Positions 25,779 through 34,748 are shown, numbered from the stretch's first letter. The stretch is DNA of 64,000 nt from Lachnospiraceae bacterium (GCA_949383255.1 CASJPF010000007.1:1-64000); one strand, 5' to 3'. Notes: generated by a model not told the origin, from the sequence alone. A program made the numbers and translations.

Positions 25779-27644
25779 ATGAATAAGAGTGCAAAATATT
25801 ATGAACTGCAGGCGCTTGATCTGTGGGATTTTCCTGCGCTCATTAAAAAGGCAAGGGAAATACAAGGAATCACACTGGAAGGTTTATGTAAGGATATCTG
25901 TTCGTCAAGTTTGATGGGCAGAATTGAAAAAGGAGAACGCCATGCCAATAAAGAACTTCGTGACCGGATTTTAGCAAGGTTAGGAGTGTGTTCTGACGGT
26001 TATGAGAATTTTCTGTTCTATGATGATTATCTGGTGTGGAAACAAAAGCAGAGGATTGTAAACGCCATTGAGAAGTCAGATTTTGAAGAGGCAGAAAAGT
26101 TGTTGGAAACCTATGATAAAGAGAGTGAGGAGGATAAACTTGGCAGACAGTTTTGTATGGTAATGCGAGCGCAGATTATGCAGAAACGTCATAAGGATAA
26201 AATGCAGATTGCGCGTATTTATGAGGAAGCTGTCAAGTTAACTGTTTCAGATATTGATAGTGGGTTGATAAAGAACCTTTGTCTTTCAGTGCAAGAGCTT
26301 GATATGATATTGGAATACGAGCGATATTGCCACCCAGACAGATTGGCTTCGCGGTGTGAGGAGATTCTGGCATATATCAGCAGCGAAGTGTTTGATACAT
26401 ACAGCTATGTAAAAATTTATCCGAAAGTTATTTACTATTTGTATATTAGTACAGCAGATAAAGATAGGGACTGGATTCGGTTGTTGCGCCTTAGCAGCGC
26501 AGGAATTGAGCAGTTGCGTACAACAGGAAGAATGTATTATTTCTGGGAGCTTTTGAAAATTAAGAAAGAAGGACTCACAAGACTTCTAAGTAATATGGGA
26601 AAGGATACAGACAGCAGGAAAAGAGAGGCACTTCAAAATGTGATTGGTACGACAGATGCATGGATGGAAGCACTTGATTTTGTGCATAATCTGTGTGGAA
26701 CGCATCAAAAAATGGAGACGTCTTGTTATCTATATCAGCAGAAGGAGGCTTATTGTATTAGTGATGTTATTCGCAGGCGGCGTGAGATGTTAGGGCTTAC
26801 CAAGAAAGCGCTCTGCAAAGATATCTGTTCTGAAAAGACCATTGGGCGTTTAGAGGCAAAGAAAACAAAACCACAGATTGATATTGTAAGGCAGTTGTTT
26901 GAACGGTTAAATTTATCCGGAGAGTATCAGAGATGGCAGATTGTAACAAAAGATGTAAAGGCATTTCCGATTGTAGATAAGATAGGGATTTGTGCTAATA
27001 ATCGTGATTTTGAAGAATTGGAGCGATTGTTAGTAGAGTTACAACAATACATATCTACAAAGAATTTAACGAATAGGCAATTCAAAGAAAGAATTGAATT
27101 AAATTTGAATTTGCGACAAGGTAAAATGACAAATGAGGAGGCAAGACAATGTTTGATAAAGATATTAGAATATACATTGCCATATAAAACCATAACAGAA
27201 ACAGGTGCAAAGTATTTAACTAATATTGAGATACAGTGCGTGCTTGATATCGCTATTAATGTCGGAAAATCAAGTATGAATAACAACTTTATTTCACTAT
27301 GCGAATTGTGTAAACAAATGGAAGAGGATGAAGGAATACCTGAACATATTGCAGTGTGGGAAATGATAATGACAATTATTGCTAGTATATATGGAAATAT
27401 GAGAGAATATGATAAATCAGATAAACTTGCCTTAAAGATTATGACAGAATGTATTCAATGTTATAGAATGAACACAATAGAAACCAATTTATATTGTATT
27501 TCTTGGAATAATCAACAACGTAGTAAGAAAAATATTCCTCTTCAAGAGGGATATCAAGAAGAAACATATTTAAGGAAATGTATTGAATGGTGTAAAATAA
27601 ACAAAAATGTATTTGCTGAAAAAGTGATAAGTCATAAATTATAG
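25779..27644 (+). CDS. Double-HTH regulator with helical-repeat domains (RRNPP/Rgg-like)
   Basis: This 621-residue protein has two XRE-type helix-turn-helix units, at about residues 20-70 (KKAREIQGITLEGLCKDICS...LMGRIEKGER) and 328-375 (RRRREMLGLTKKALCKDICS...TIGRLEAKKTKP). Each is followed by a long alpha-helical, TPR-like stretch (about 75-310 and 385-621). The halves are similar, suggesting internal duplication. HTH plus TPR is the layout of RRNPP peptide-responsive regulators (Rgg, PlcR, NprR). A 47-residue gene with a secretion-type leader lies convergently 175 nt downstream, so a peptide ligand is inferred. The ribosome site is weak. A damaged copy of its last 165 bp follows its stop. 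Confidence 0.75.
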   Translation: MNKSAKYYELQALDLWDFPALIKKAREIQGITLEGLCKDICSSSLMGRIEKGERHANKELRDRILARLGVCSDGYENFLFYDDYLVWKQKQRIVNAIEKSDFEEAEKLLETYDKESEEDKLGRQFCMVMRAQIMQKRHKDKMQIARIYEEAVKLTVSDIDSGLIKNLCLSVQELDMILEYERYCHPDRLASRCEEILAYISSEVFDTYSYVKIYPKVIYYLYISTADKDRDWIRLLRLSSAGIEQLRTTGRMYYFWELLKIKKEGLTRLLSNMGKDTDSRKREALQNVIGTTDAWMEALDFVHNLCGTHQKMETSCYLYQQKEAYCISDVIRRRREMLGLTKKALCKDICSEKTIGRLEAKKTKPQIDIVRQLFERLNLSGEYQRWQIVTKDVKAFPIVDKIGICANNRDFEELERLLVELQQYISTKNLTNRQFKERIELNLNLRQGKMTNEEARQCLIKILEYTLPYKTITETGAKYLTNIEIQCVLDIAINVGKSSMNNNFISLCELCKQMEEDEGIPEHIAVWEMIMTIIASIYGNMREYDKSDKLALKIMTECIQCYRMNTIETNLYCISWNNQQRSKKNIPLQEGYQEETYLRKCIEWCKINKNVFAEKVISHKL

Positions 27645-27645
27645 A

Positions 27646-27811
27646 AGCCAATTTAATTATATCATTTGGAATAATCAGAAACGTAATAAAAAAATATCCC
27701 TCTTAGAAAGGGATATCAAGAAGAAATATATTTAAGAAAATGTATTAAATGGCATAAAATAAACAAAAATACATTTGTCGAAAAAGTTATAAGTAATAAA
27801 TTATTTTAAAT
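27646..27811 (+). pseudogene. Degenerate duplicate of the 3' end of the preceding regulator
   Basis: From 27641 the sequence repeats 27477-27644 with roughly 80% identity, for example GGGATATCAAGAAGAAA (27531 region and 27709 region) and AAAATAAACAAAAAT. It has small deletions that break the frame. It looks like the surviving tail of a lost paralogue arranged in tandem. Confidence 0.8.
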
Positions 27812-27819
27812 TAATGAAA

Positions 27820-27963
27820 TCAGGTATGTAGATCTGTATTAGGATCTAAATCATGCATAGGCGTTACACCATAATCATCAATCTGTGGAAGTCCGCCAAA
27901 GAAATCTGCGTTCAAGGTAAATACAAGTGCTGCTAACAACACAACATTCATTAATTTTTTCAT
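27820..27963 (-). CDS. Small secreted-type peptide, possible signalling propeptide
   Basis: This 47-residue peptide has a KK start, a hydrophobic core (MNVVLLAALVFTL, about residues 5-17) and a short acidic, proline-containing tail (FFGGLPQIDDYGVTPMHDLD...). The start is ATG at 27963 (minus strand) with AGAAGG 7 nt before it; an upstream extension of the frame has no such site. It is convergent with the double-HTH regulator. By analogy to RRNPP systems, the C-terminal part could be exported, trimmed and sensed by that regulator. Alternatives are a RiPP precursor for the SPASM enzyme at 28661 (but it lacks cysteines) or a lipoprotein-like fragment. No family is recognised. Confidence 0.6.
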   Translation of the reverse strand: MKKLMNVVLLAALVFTLNADFFGGLPQIDDYGVTPMHDLDPNTDLHT

Positions 27964-28335
27964 AGTGAACCTTCTTTCTAAAAACTTTATCATTTGCAAA
28001 AGCATTCCGCTGACTGTTACATCAGCGGAACCGTTTAGGGAATTGGCTCTTCCTGTTTCCGTTGTGATAGGATGCAATGCATAACAATATTGATTGAGAA
28101 GTAAGAAAGCTTTTTGGGAAAATACAGCTTCCGATAAACCATACAAAATTTGAAGATGTATCAATATCTATTTAGGATTAGAAATGAATTCATAATCGAC
28201 ATAGAATATTAGAATTTAGCATAATACTTTAAATAAAGTGATGTTAAAATACATCAAATATTATAATATCATACACATCTGTATCAAAGTAAGTATGGAA
28301 ATACCTCATGCATTAAGAAACTAAGGAAGAGCTGA

Positions 28336-28437
28336 ATGCTTCGGTATCTTTATTTAACTCCATGCACAGTCAAAAATCAATGCCCAGAGTTGTCCGAATT
28401 ATGTTCTGTTTTTTGGACAACTCTGGGCATTGATTGA
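28336..28437 (+). CDS. Candidate 33-residue cysteine-containing peptide
   Basis: ATG 28336 follows AAGGAAGAG with good spacing and opens a 33-codon frame containing TPCTVKNQCPELSELC, three cysteines spaced x5 and x6. It lies about 220 nt upstream of the SPASM radical SAM gene on the same strand. It overlaps a 21-bp inverted repeat, so the frame may be a by-product of that structure. It is recorded only because a maturase needs a substrate. Confidence 0.2.
   Translation: MLRYLYLTPCTVKNQCPELSELCSVFWTTLGID
28375..28435. repeat. 21-bp perfect inverted repeat with 19-nt loop
   Basis: Arms at 28375-28395 and 28415-28435 are exactly complementary (core GCCCAGAGTTGTCC and its complement). There is a short T-tract on the minus-strand side (GATTTTTGA). 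It could be a minus-strand terminator or a mobile-element remnant. Confidence 0.85.
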
Positions 28438-28660
28438 TAAAATAAGAAATGGTACACTAAAAGTTACTAATAAGAGACTGGCTATGAAAGTGTCTTTAAA
28501 AAAGTTCAATAAGTTATTGTAGTATACTTAATATTATGTTTCAATTCTAATCGAATAGAACGCATTATTTGTATGCTATAATATAAAATATAAAGATTCT
28601 AAAAATCGAAAGAAAAATAGCGAACACACAAACATAAGATGAGAGGAGGGGAGACTTATT

Positions 28661-29932
28661 TTGAAAAAATCAAGATATTTTATTTCGACTCAGATAGATG
28701 ATTTTGTTTTATATTATAATCTGGTCAATGATACCTTGTTAAAACTTCCAGCAGATAAAAATGAAGGCTGCATCAAATGTCTGGAAAATCCAAATGATAG
28801 TACTTCTATATATTGGAGTAAACTGTACTCAGATAAATTTATTATTGATGACAATTTTGATGAGTTAAAGGAAACCCAGAGCAGGCACTGGAAGACGGTA
28901 AATAGTGGAGATCAACTGGATTTGACAGTAATCTGTACATTTGACTGTAATAGTGATTGCATATATTGCTATCAGAAAAATCTTACATTTCAATGTTTGG
29001 AGATGAGCGAAACAGATTTTGATGGGCTGTGCACATTTCTAAGTAAGGCTTCCCAGCAATATATTCATATTAATTGGTACGGTGGCGAGCCACTATTGGC
29101 AAAGGAGAAAATACTGCGTTTATGTGCAGAGCTAGACAAGGACAAAAAACATACTTACAGTTATTCTGTCTCGACAAATGGTTCCATATATGATGAGAAA
29201 TTTTTCCGCATGATGGAGCGCTATGGAATGACCAATGTGACTGTTTCGGTTGTCGGTATAGGCGAGGAGCACAATCAGTTGCGCCCTTCTGACATCTATA
29301 CTTCAGACAGCGTGATGCGCAATATTATTTTGATGACGCGACATACCAATGTTATAGTTAATTTGAATCTTTGCAAAAGCAATATAGAGCAAATCTCAGA
29401 AGTTTTTGAAGCGCTTTCTGGATATCGTTATTCCTCCCTTTCCTTTACATTTAGTCGTATTGTAAGCTATACTCACAAGCCTTGTGAGGAGATTGTATTA
29501 GATGTGGACACTTATATGAAACATGTGATTGCACTGTCAAATTGGGCATTGGATCATCGGTTCCGAATAAGTGATATGAGCTGTTTTCAAAATTTTGGTG
29601 TGTTTTGCGGGGTGTATGCAAAGCATAATTATGTGGTTGGACCGGGGCTGTATGTATATCAGTGTGATCGCTTTTACAATCCCAAAGACGCCTTTGCGCA
29701 GATTGTGAATGGTACTTTGACATACAATCAATATAATGCTGTAAGTAATGAGAAAGAATATTACATTGATCCATATCAGATAGAGGAGTGCAGAAATTGC
29801 AAAATTTTGCCATACTGCAATGGAGGATGTGATTATCTACGGAAAATTGGAAAGGACGCTTGCCCTCCTGAGAAAAATTATTTAGAAGATTATTTGAAAT
29901 TGTATTATCGCATATTTTATGAAGAACAGTGA
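28661..29932 (+). CDS. Radical SAM/SPASM peptide-maturase-like protein
   Basis: This 423-residue protein is of the SPASM radical SAM type that modifies ribosomal peptides. The SAM-binding [4Fe-4S] motif is C96-x3-C100-x2-C103 (CNSDCIYC), followed by WYGGEPLL (the GGEP motif) and SVSTNG. A C-terminal SPASM domain carries CRNCKILPYCNGGC plus further cysteines. Residues 1-90 may be a peptide-recognition element (FVLYYNLVNDTLLKLP). The start is TTG 28661, supported by a very strong GAGGAGGGGAG 8 nt upstream. The substrate is unknown. Candidates nearby are the 47-residue minus-strand peptide and the 33-residue cysteine frame. Anaerobic sulfatase-maturase activity is an alternative, but no sulfatase is present. 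Confidence 0.85.
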   Translation: MKKSRYFISTQIDDFVLYYNLVNDTLLKLPADKNEGCIKCLENPNDSTSIYWSKLYSDKFIIDDNFDELKETQSRHWKTVNSGDQLDLTVICTFDCNSDCIYCYQKNLTFQCLEMSETDFDGLCTFLSKASQQYIHINWYGGEPLLAKEKILRLCAELDKDKKHTYSYSVSTNGSIYDEKFFRMMERYGMTNVTVSVVGIGEEHNQLRPSDIYTSDSVMRNIILMTRHTNVIVNLNLCKSNIEQISEVFEALSGYRYSSLSFTFSRIVSYTHKPCEEIVLDVDTYMKHVIALSNWALDHRFRISDMSCFQNFGVFCGVYAKHNYVVGPGLYVYQCDRFYNPKDAFAQIVNGTLTYNQYNAVSNEKEYYIDPYQIEECRNCKILPYCNGGCDYLRKIGKDACPPEKNYLEDYLKLYYRIFYEEQ

Positions 29933-30108
29933 TTTTGTGATGTGTAAAGGGTCTTGATAGCAAGAAAAATAAAACTGTTATAAAAAGTATGCAAAAATGA
30001 TGCAAATTTGTTTTATGCTAATGATATAATGGTTATAATGGGGTTAGGAAATAACATGTGCAAGTTTCGCATAAAGTCATTCCTTATTGGCAGAAAACAG
30101 AGGTGCAT

Positions 30109-30921
30109 ATGGAGCAAAATAATAAAAAATCAATGAAATTATCAGGCAAAATGAAATGGATTTGTGCAATGGCAATCTTTTCGTTGGCAGCGGCGTTTTT
30201 TACAGCAGGCACAATGATTTTGCGCAAAGAGCTTAAAATTAATCCAATGTTTGCCAGAAAATATGAGATTCACGGAGTAGATGTCTCTCACTATCAGGGG
30301 ACAATTGACTGGGGAATTTTGTCCCAACAGGGGCTTGACTTTGCGGTGATTAAAGCGACAGAAGGAAGCACACATATTGATGACCGTTTTGATGAGAACT
30401 GGCAGGCAGCAGAACAGACACATCTGTATCTGGGTGCCTACCATTTTTTCAGTTTTGATAGTGAAGGGGATAGGCAGGCGGCTTCTTATATTGAGACGGT
30501 GGGAAGTCTGGATGGAAAGCTGGCTCCCGTTGTTGACGTGGAATATTACGGAACAAAGCGGAGTAATCCTCCAGAGCGCGCAGAGGTGATTAAAAAGCTT
30601 AAGGATTTGCTGGATGCATTGGAGAATCATTATCAGATAAAGCCTATTATCTATACGACTTTTACTGTTTATAATGAGTATATTAAGGGGGAATTTGAAG
30701 ATTATCCACTGTGGGTTCGTAGTATTTACTGTCCGCCGGCGGTCTTATTTGGAAATAAATGGAGTTTTTGGCAATATATGGATACTGCTATGTTAGATGG
30801 ATATACAGGGGATCAGAAGTACATTGATGTCAATGTTTTTAATGGAACCCGCAAAGACCTTGAGGAGCTGGTAATACAAAAGACAGAATGCATGAATGTC
30901 AACAGTGATGTGGAGCAATGA
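30109..30921 (+). CDS. Membrane-anchored GH25 lysozyme
   Basis: This protein of about 270 residues has an N-terminal membrane anchor (about 17-35) and a GH25 muramidase domain. The domain begins HGVDVSHYQGTIDWG, contains KATEGSTHIDDRF, and has the catalytic D-x-E pair in APVVDVEYYG; YTTFTVYNEY and SFWQYMD follow family usage. It cuts the MurNAc-GlcNAc bond of peptidoglycan. ATG 30109 follows AGAGGTG; a GTG at 30058 in the same frame is an alternative that only adds 17 residues. It lies between the radical SAM gene and an unknown large protein, possibly aiding export or release through the wall. Confidence 0.88.
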   Translation: MEQNNKKSMKLSGKMKWICAMAIFSLAAAFFTAGTMILRKELKINPMFARKYEIHGVDVSHYQGTIDWGILSQQGLDFAVIKATEGSTHIDDRFDENWQAAEQTHLYLGAYHFFSFDSEGDRQAASYIETVGSLDGKLAPVVDVEYYGTKRSNPPERAEVIKKLKDLLDALENHYQIKPIIYTTFTVYNEYIKGEFEDYPLWVRSIYCPPAVLFGNKWSFWQYMDTAMLDGYTGDQKYIDVNVFNGTRKDLEELVIQKTECMNVNSDVEQ

Positions 30922-31071
30922 CTATAATACAAAATAAGATTTACTTATAGATATAGGTGCTCGAAGTTTAGACGAAAAGGTGGGATTATTTGTTTTTCCT
31001 AGAGCATTTTTAAACACGCCCTAAAATCATGAGAAAGAAACAATATATTTTACAGTAATTTCCGGAGGCTA

Positions 31072-32745
31072 TTGCATGTTTGTATTAAAAGCAACAAAAA
31101 AGACGCATCAAAAGATTCTGTAATCTTTAAAAAATCGAAAACACTAGATACAAAGAGTACATTTCACAACGAACATTTTTATCCTATCTCCTCTGAAGTG
31201 ACTCAAGGTTACTATGCTGTTTCACCTGCTCCTAAAACTTTGGGTTCAAATAATTGTTCAGTAGTGCAACGTTATTTGATTGTGGGAAACGACGATATAA
31301 CTAAAAAGTATTATGAAGATAAAAATAACAACGCTGGCACAGTTGAACAGAAATTGGATTGGTTTGTCACCAATGTTGCACAACAAATGTTAGTACAGAT
31401 TGAACAAAAAAAAGTAAGTGAAACAGACCCTGATACGATGCAATACCTTACCTATTTGCAGGGCTCTATCATAAGTGATCCAGGATATCTTCTTCGAAAA
31501 CAGCTTAAAAAATGGATTCGAGACAATGTGGGCGATAAATCGAACTCCCGCAACCAAACTTTTGGGCAAAAATTTCAGCCAAGAGTATACTATAATTATT
31601 ATGATTTGGCTGTCGCTCTTATTGGATGGGTTGATGCTAAAGCAAATCGACGCCGAGAGAAAAAGATTGCACATGAAATTATGAAAGATAAAGAAGTTGA
31701 GTCTTATTTAAATTTAGTATTTTTGCGTATAAGAGAATTTATCTATAGCCACCCAAAGCATAAGGAAATTAAAACTGAAATCCAAAATCCAAATCGGAAA
31801 ATTATCGCATATCATGTTGGCAATCCAGAATGTAAGCCCAATAAGTGGGCGATTTATAAATCATATTTTGATCATAGCATTAACAGGGGAACACATCTTC
31901 CTAAGCATTGGGATGTTTTGAAGCATCCTGATAAGTATGATATCCGACAAAAAACAGGAGTTCTTCATGATCTAATGCACTATTTTTTGGAAAAATTTGG
32001 CGATGCATTTTTATTTAATGGGCTTCCCCCATTTCAAGCAACAACCCTTCGTGGGCGAGAGAATTATAACCGTCCGGAAAATTCTCAGATCCGAGGGGAT
32101 AGGATATTGGCGAAAAAAGGAGGAACTCCATTAAATCTTGCTACACAGGTAAAATATAGCAGTGAAGAGCAACATGATAGCTATCAATATGCGCGTCGAA
32201 AACATCTTCCTATGTATGGAAGACATTCGTACTCAGCAGCTAGAATGATGGGACTCGCAAAACAGACAGGAGCGACACCACAAGAGATTAGTGCTGTAAG
32301 CTGGGCGATTATGGCTTATTGGCGGATTCATTATGACCACACCAGCATTCCCTATCATACCACCCACGAAATTATGGATTTCACTCCTGCATTTGGATTA
32401 GATTATGATCCACAAAACCATCTTGCAGGTTTTGATATCTTGCGGAAGAAAAAATTTTTAAATTTTTTGATTTCAAATGTACATTCGGATCCACAGATAC
32501 TTCAGGCATTAATGTCTTATCATGATAACGATTTAGATAGAGCTAAATTTCTTCTTGCTCACTCAAAAGTGTGGACTATACCTAAGATCATGCATTACTT
32601 AAGAACTACTAAACTGCCATTTGACCAGTTCCGGCAACTTCCAATAAATAAGTTGTGCAAATTCTTTAATTACAATAAGGAAAATAAACAACTGTTTCAA
32701 ATGTTACCATTGAGGCGGCAAAACTATATCAATCAAAAACGGTAG
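31072..32745 (+). CDS. Unknown 557-residue protein, toxin/effector-like, with atypical start
   Basis: I do not recognise a catalytic family. The protein is basic and soluble, without a signal peptide, and its start is peculiar. GGAGG (31064-31068) is followed by TTG 31072 in frame at only 3 nt. A better-spaced ATG at 31076 opens a different frame that stops after 15 codons; the first in-frame ATG is 106 codons in. A 5' frameshift is therefore possible. The motif NNCSVVQRYLIVGND near residue 60 recalls the VVQR segment that follows the pre-toxin region in eCIS-core (DUF4157) proteins, which is inference. Histidine-rich stretches LHDLMHYF, HYDHTSIPYHTTHE could be metal or catalytic sites. Base composition is more AT-rich than neighbouring housekeeping genes. 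Confidence 0.55.
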   Translation: MHVCIKSNKKDASKDSVIFKKSKTLDTKSTFHNEHFYPISSEVTQGYYAVSPAPKTLGSNNCSVVQRYLIVGNDDITKKYYEDKNNNAGTVEQKLDWFVTNVAQQMLVQIEQKKVSETDPDTMQYLTYLQGSIISDPGYLLRKQLKKWIRDNVGDKSNSRNQTFGQKFQPRVYYNYYDLAVALIGWVDAKANRRREKKIAHEIMKDKEVESYLNLVFLRIREFIYSHPKHKEIKTEIQNPNRKIIAYHVGNPECKPNKWAIYKSYFDHSINRGTHLPKHWDVLKHPDKYDIRQKTGVLHDLMHYFLEKFGDAFLFNGLPPFQATTLRGRENYNRPENSQIRGDRILAKKGGTPLNLATQVKYSSEEQHDSYQYARRKHLPMYGRHSYSAARMMGLAKQTGATPQEISAVSWAIMAYWRIHYDHTSIPYHTTHEIMDFTPAFGLDYDPQNHLAGFDILRKKKFLNFLISNVHSDPQILQALMSYHDNDLDRAKFLLAHSKVWTIPKIMHYLRTTKLPFDQFRQLPINKLCKFFNYNKENKQLFQMLPLRRQNYINQKR

Positions 32746-32829
32746 TGTTGTATTGTGTAAGGAACGGTGAAAAAATCCATAAAACATAGGATTCCGAGAG
32801 TCTATCATACATAAAAAGGAGGAAGGGGT

Positions 32830-33591
32830 ATGGAGATTATTTCAACGACAGTGATGGCGAAAGATGAGAAGATGGTCACTTTGACAATTGCGTTGTCAGA
32901 GGGGGAACAGATTAAAAAGGGTGACGAATTAGAGCTGGCACAAATGGATGGAGGCACTATAACACGAAAGGTATTATGTGTCAATCAATGGTGTTACAAG
33001 GATATAGAAGATGTATGTACATGTACATATTGCACCGAAGAAGATGGAAACCTACCAGTGATTGGACCTTGCCGCGCGGAATTGACATTTTACGATGTTG
33101 ATACACATGCGCTAGATTCGGAAGAAAATAGGGCGACACAGGAATTTCTGCGATTGTTTCAGGAAACGACTTGCATTACGCCTTATCGAGAGCTGCAGAT
33201 GGGTTCACAGAGCATTTATGATAATATACAAGAGGGATATACAGTACCAGAACGTGTGATTTTGTATTTGCAGACAAAACGTCTTTTTACTATGGCGCTT
33301 GGAGTTTATGCGCATCCGTTTAAAAAGGATGTGGATTTATTAGGACCTTATATGTATACAGATGGAATATATTATTGGGACAGAGATACGTGGAAATACG
33401 TTGTAAAATATGGTTTAAAGCTTCCTGAAGATTTTATAGTACATGTTATGTCAGAGGAAGGGGAGGCCTTTTTGAAGTCTATGTCAGGCAAGGATTCTTG
33501 GCAGGAACAACTTGAGGAATTGAAACAGCAGAAAAATACACTTTGTCTTTTGCCAGATGATGCCGGCGACAGTTCCCTTGAGGCGTTCTAA
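32830..33591 (+). CDS. Hypothetical protein, 253 residues
   Basis: It starts at ATG 32830 after GGAGGAAGGGG. It is soluble and acidic, with a cysteine cluster CTCTYC near residue 64 and another cysteine at GPCRAEL, possibly metal-binding. The C-terminal half contains LLGPYMYTDGIYYWDRDTW followed by VKYGLKLPEDFIVHV, which looks like a compact globular domain. No family is recognised. It has its own leader downstream of the 557-residue protein and may be an associated partner or an independent gene. Confidence 0.65.
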   Translation: MEIISTTVMAKDEKMVTLTIALSEGEQIKKGDELELAQMDGGTITRKVLCVNQWCYKDIEDVCTCTYCTEEDGNLPVIGPCRAELTFYDVDTHALDSEENRATQEFLRLFQETTCITPYRELQMGSQSIYDNIQEGYTVPERVILYLQTKRLFTMALGVYAHPFKKDVDLLGPYMYTDGIYYWDRDTWKYVVKYGLKLPEDFIVHVMSEEGEAFLKSMSGKDSWQEQLEELKQQKNTLCLLPDDAGDSSLEAF

Positions 33592-33761
33592 TGTTTAAAC
33601 ATACGCGAAAGAATTATAGAAAGAACCATATCAGGAGATCTGATTTTCCAGAGTCGGTTAATGTTCTAATATTTAGATACACCCTAAAGAACCATAAGAA
33701 TCTGTAGAAAAATAGGAGGCATATTTTGATTTGTATCACTTATTTTCCTACAGATCTTAAA

Positions 33762-34748
33762 TTATTTCTTTTTGATAGGTAGCAACAAATCTAATTGCCC
33801 GTCAATGCCATTTTCTGGCCACCCCATGCAAGAGGCATAAACCCAATTGAGATGCTCTTCAAGACAACCACCCATTATTTCGTCGCCCAGTGCGCTGTAA
33901 TTTGCTGTGTAAACGGGATTTTCTTCTACCCATTTTTGAAGGTTGTTCCAATACTGAAATTCAGGAAAGTTGATTGTAAAAGCGGCGTAAAGCCCACCAT
34001 CAAAGGTCTTTTTTACAAGCGGTTTTGGAATCTCCATATTGTCAGGTACTGTTACCCATACTTCGTAGCCGTAAACGCCGTCTGCGCGCACATTGGGGTT
34101 TGGGTGATTGAAACCGAACATTCTTGCGTCGGGTTTTATTTCATAGAGTTTGTTTTCTCTGACAAATTTGTCTAGAATAGCACCTGCGTTTTCCTCTGGG
34201 GTTTCTCCAATGTAATGATATGTTGCCACTGTACATGGTGGTAGTAGAACATATCGAACACACAAGGTCTTACTTAAAGTTTCTTCTGCTTTGTTTAATT
34301 CATTCATATTTATATGCTCCTTTAAATTATTTTTAGAAAGAACAAGAGTTTGCACTGCCTTTGCAATCTCTATATCGTCAAGAAGACTTGAACTGAAATT
34401 GCACGCATGGCTAATTTCAAGCCGCTTCATAAACATTTGTAACAGACTTCTGATTTTGTCAAGTGCTGCAATTTCTTCATTTAGTGCTAAAATATTGTCT
34501 TCAAGAATTTGTAGAGATTTTCTTTTATCATCATCTTGCAAAATAACTGAAATCTGTCCTAATGGAATACGCAATTTTCGTAGGATTAAAATTTGTTGAA
34601 TCCTGCGCTGCGCAACTTCATCATATGTCCGATAGGCATATTCCTCTTTCCGAACAGAGTATATCAACCCGATTTTTTCATAGTGCCGCAACATTCTTGG
34701 TGTGATATCATATAGCTTTGATACTTGGGTTATCGTAAGATTATTCAT
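33762..34748 (-). CDS. MerR-family regulator with GyrI-like ligand-binding domain
   Basis: This 328-residue protein has an N-terminal MerR winged helix (ITQVSKLYDITPRMLRHYEK...RTYDEVAQRRIQQI), a dimerisation coiled coil (about 75-115), and a C-terminal GyrI/AraC-effector-binding-like domain (about 165-325) containing FGFNHPNP and YEVWVTVPD. Such BmrR-like proteins bind small amphipathic molecules and activate by DNA distortion. The start at 34748 follows AGAAAGGAG on the minus strand. Its promoter spacer is a palindrome, indicating autoregulation. The adjacent plus-strand CPBP-MATE genes are possible targets. Confidence 0.85.
   Translation of the reverse strand: MNNLTITQVSKLYDITPRMLRHYEKIGLIYSVRKEEYAYRTYDEVAQRRIQQILILRKLRIPLGQISVILQDDDKRKSLQILEDNILALNEEIAALDKIRSLLQMFMKRLEISHACNFSSSLLDDIEIAKAVQTLVLSKNNLKEHINMNELNKAEETLSKTLCVRYVLLPPCTVATYHYIGETPEENAGAILDKFVRENKLYEIKPDARMFGFNHPNPNVRADGVYGYEVWVTVPDNMEIPKPLVKKTFDGGLYAAFTINFPEFQYWNNLQKWVEENPVYTANYSALGDEIMGGCLEEHLNWVYASCMGWPENGIDGQLDLLLPIKKK

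Larger units (their letters stand above)
27964..28660. other. Intergenic region with two hairpins upstream of radical SAM gene
   Basis: About 700 nt of AT-rich DNA. It holds a 9-bp stem TTCCGCTGA/TCAGCGGAA (28005-28013 with 28022-28030) just upstream of the small peptide on the minus strand. It also has a 21-bp perfect inverted repeat (28375-28435) and TATAAT near 28578, a possible -10 box for the radical SAM gene with no good -35. Confidence 0.6.

Noticed and set aside
27964-28164. Long N-terminal extension of the small minus-strand peptide
   Set aside because: The internal ATG at 27963 has a proper ribosome site and gives a canonical secretion leader; the extension has neither and spans a hairpin.
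29451-30005. 184-codon minus-strand frame
   Set aside because: It is antisense to the SPASM gene, without a ribosome site or recognisable domain; its composition follows the opposite coding strand.
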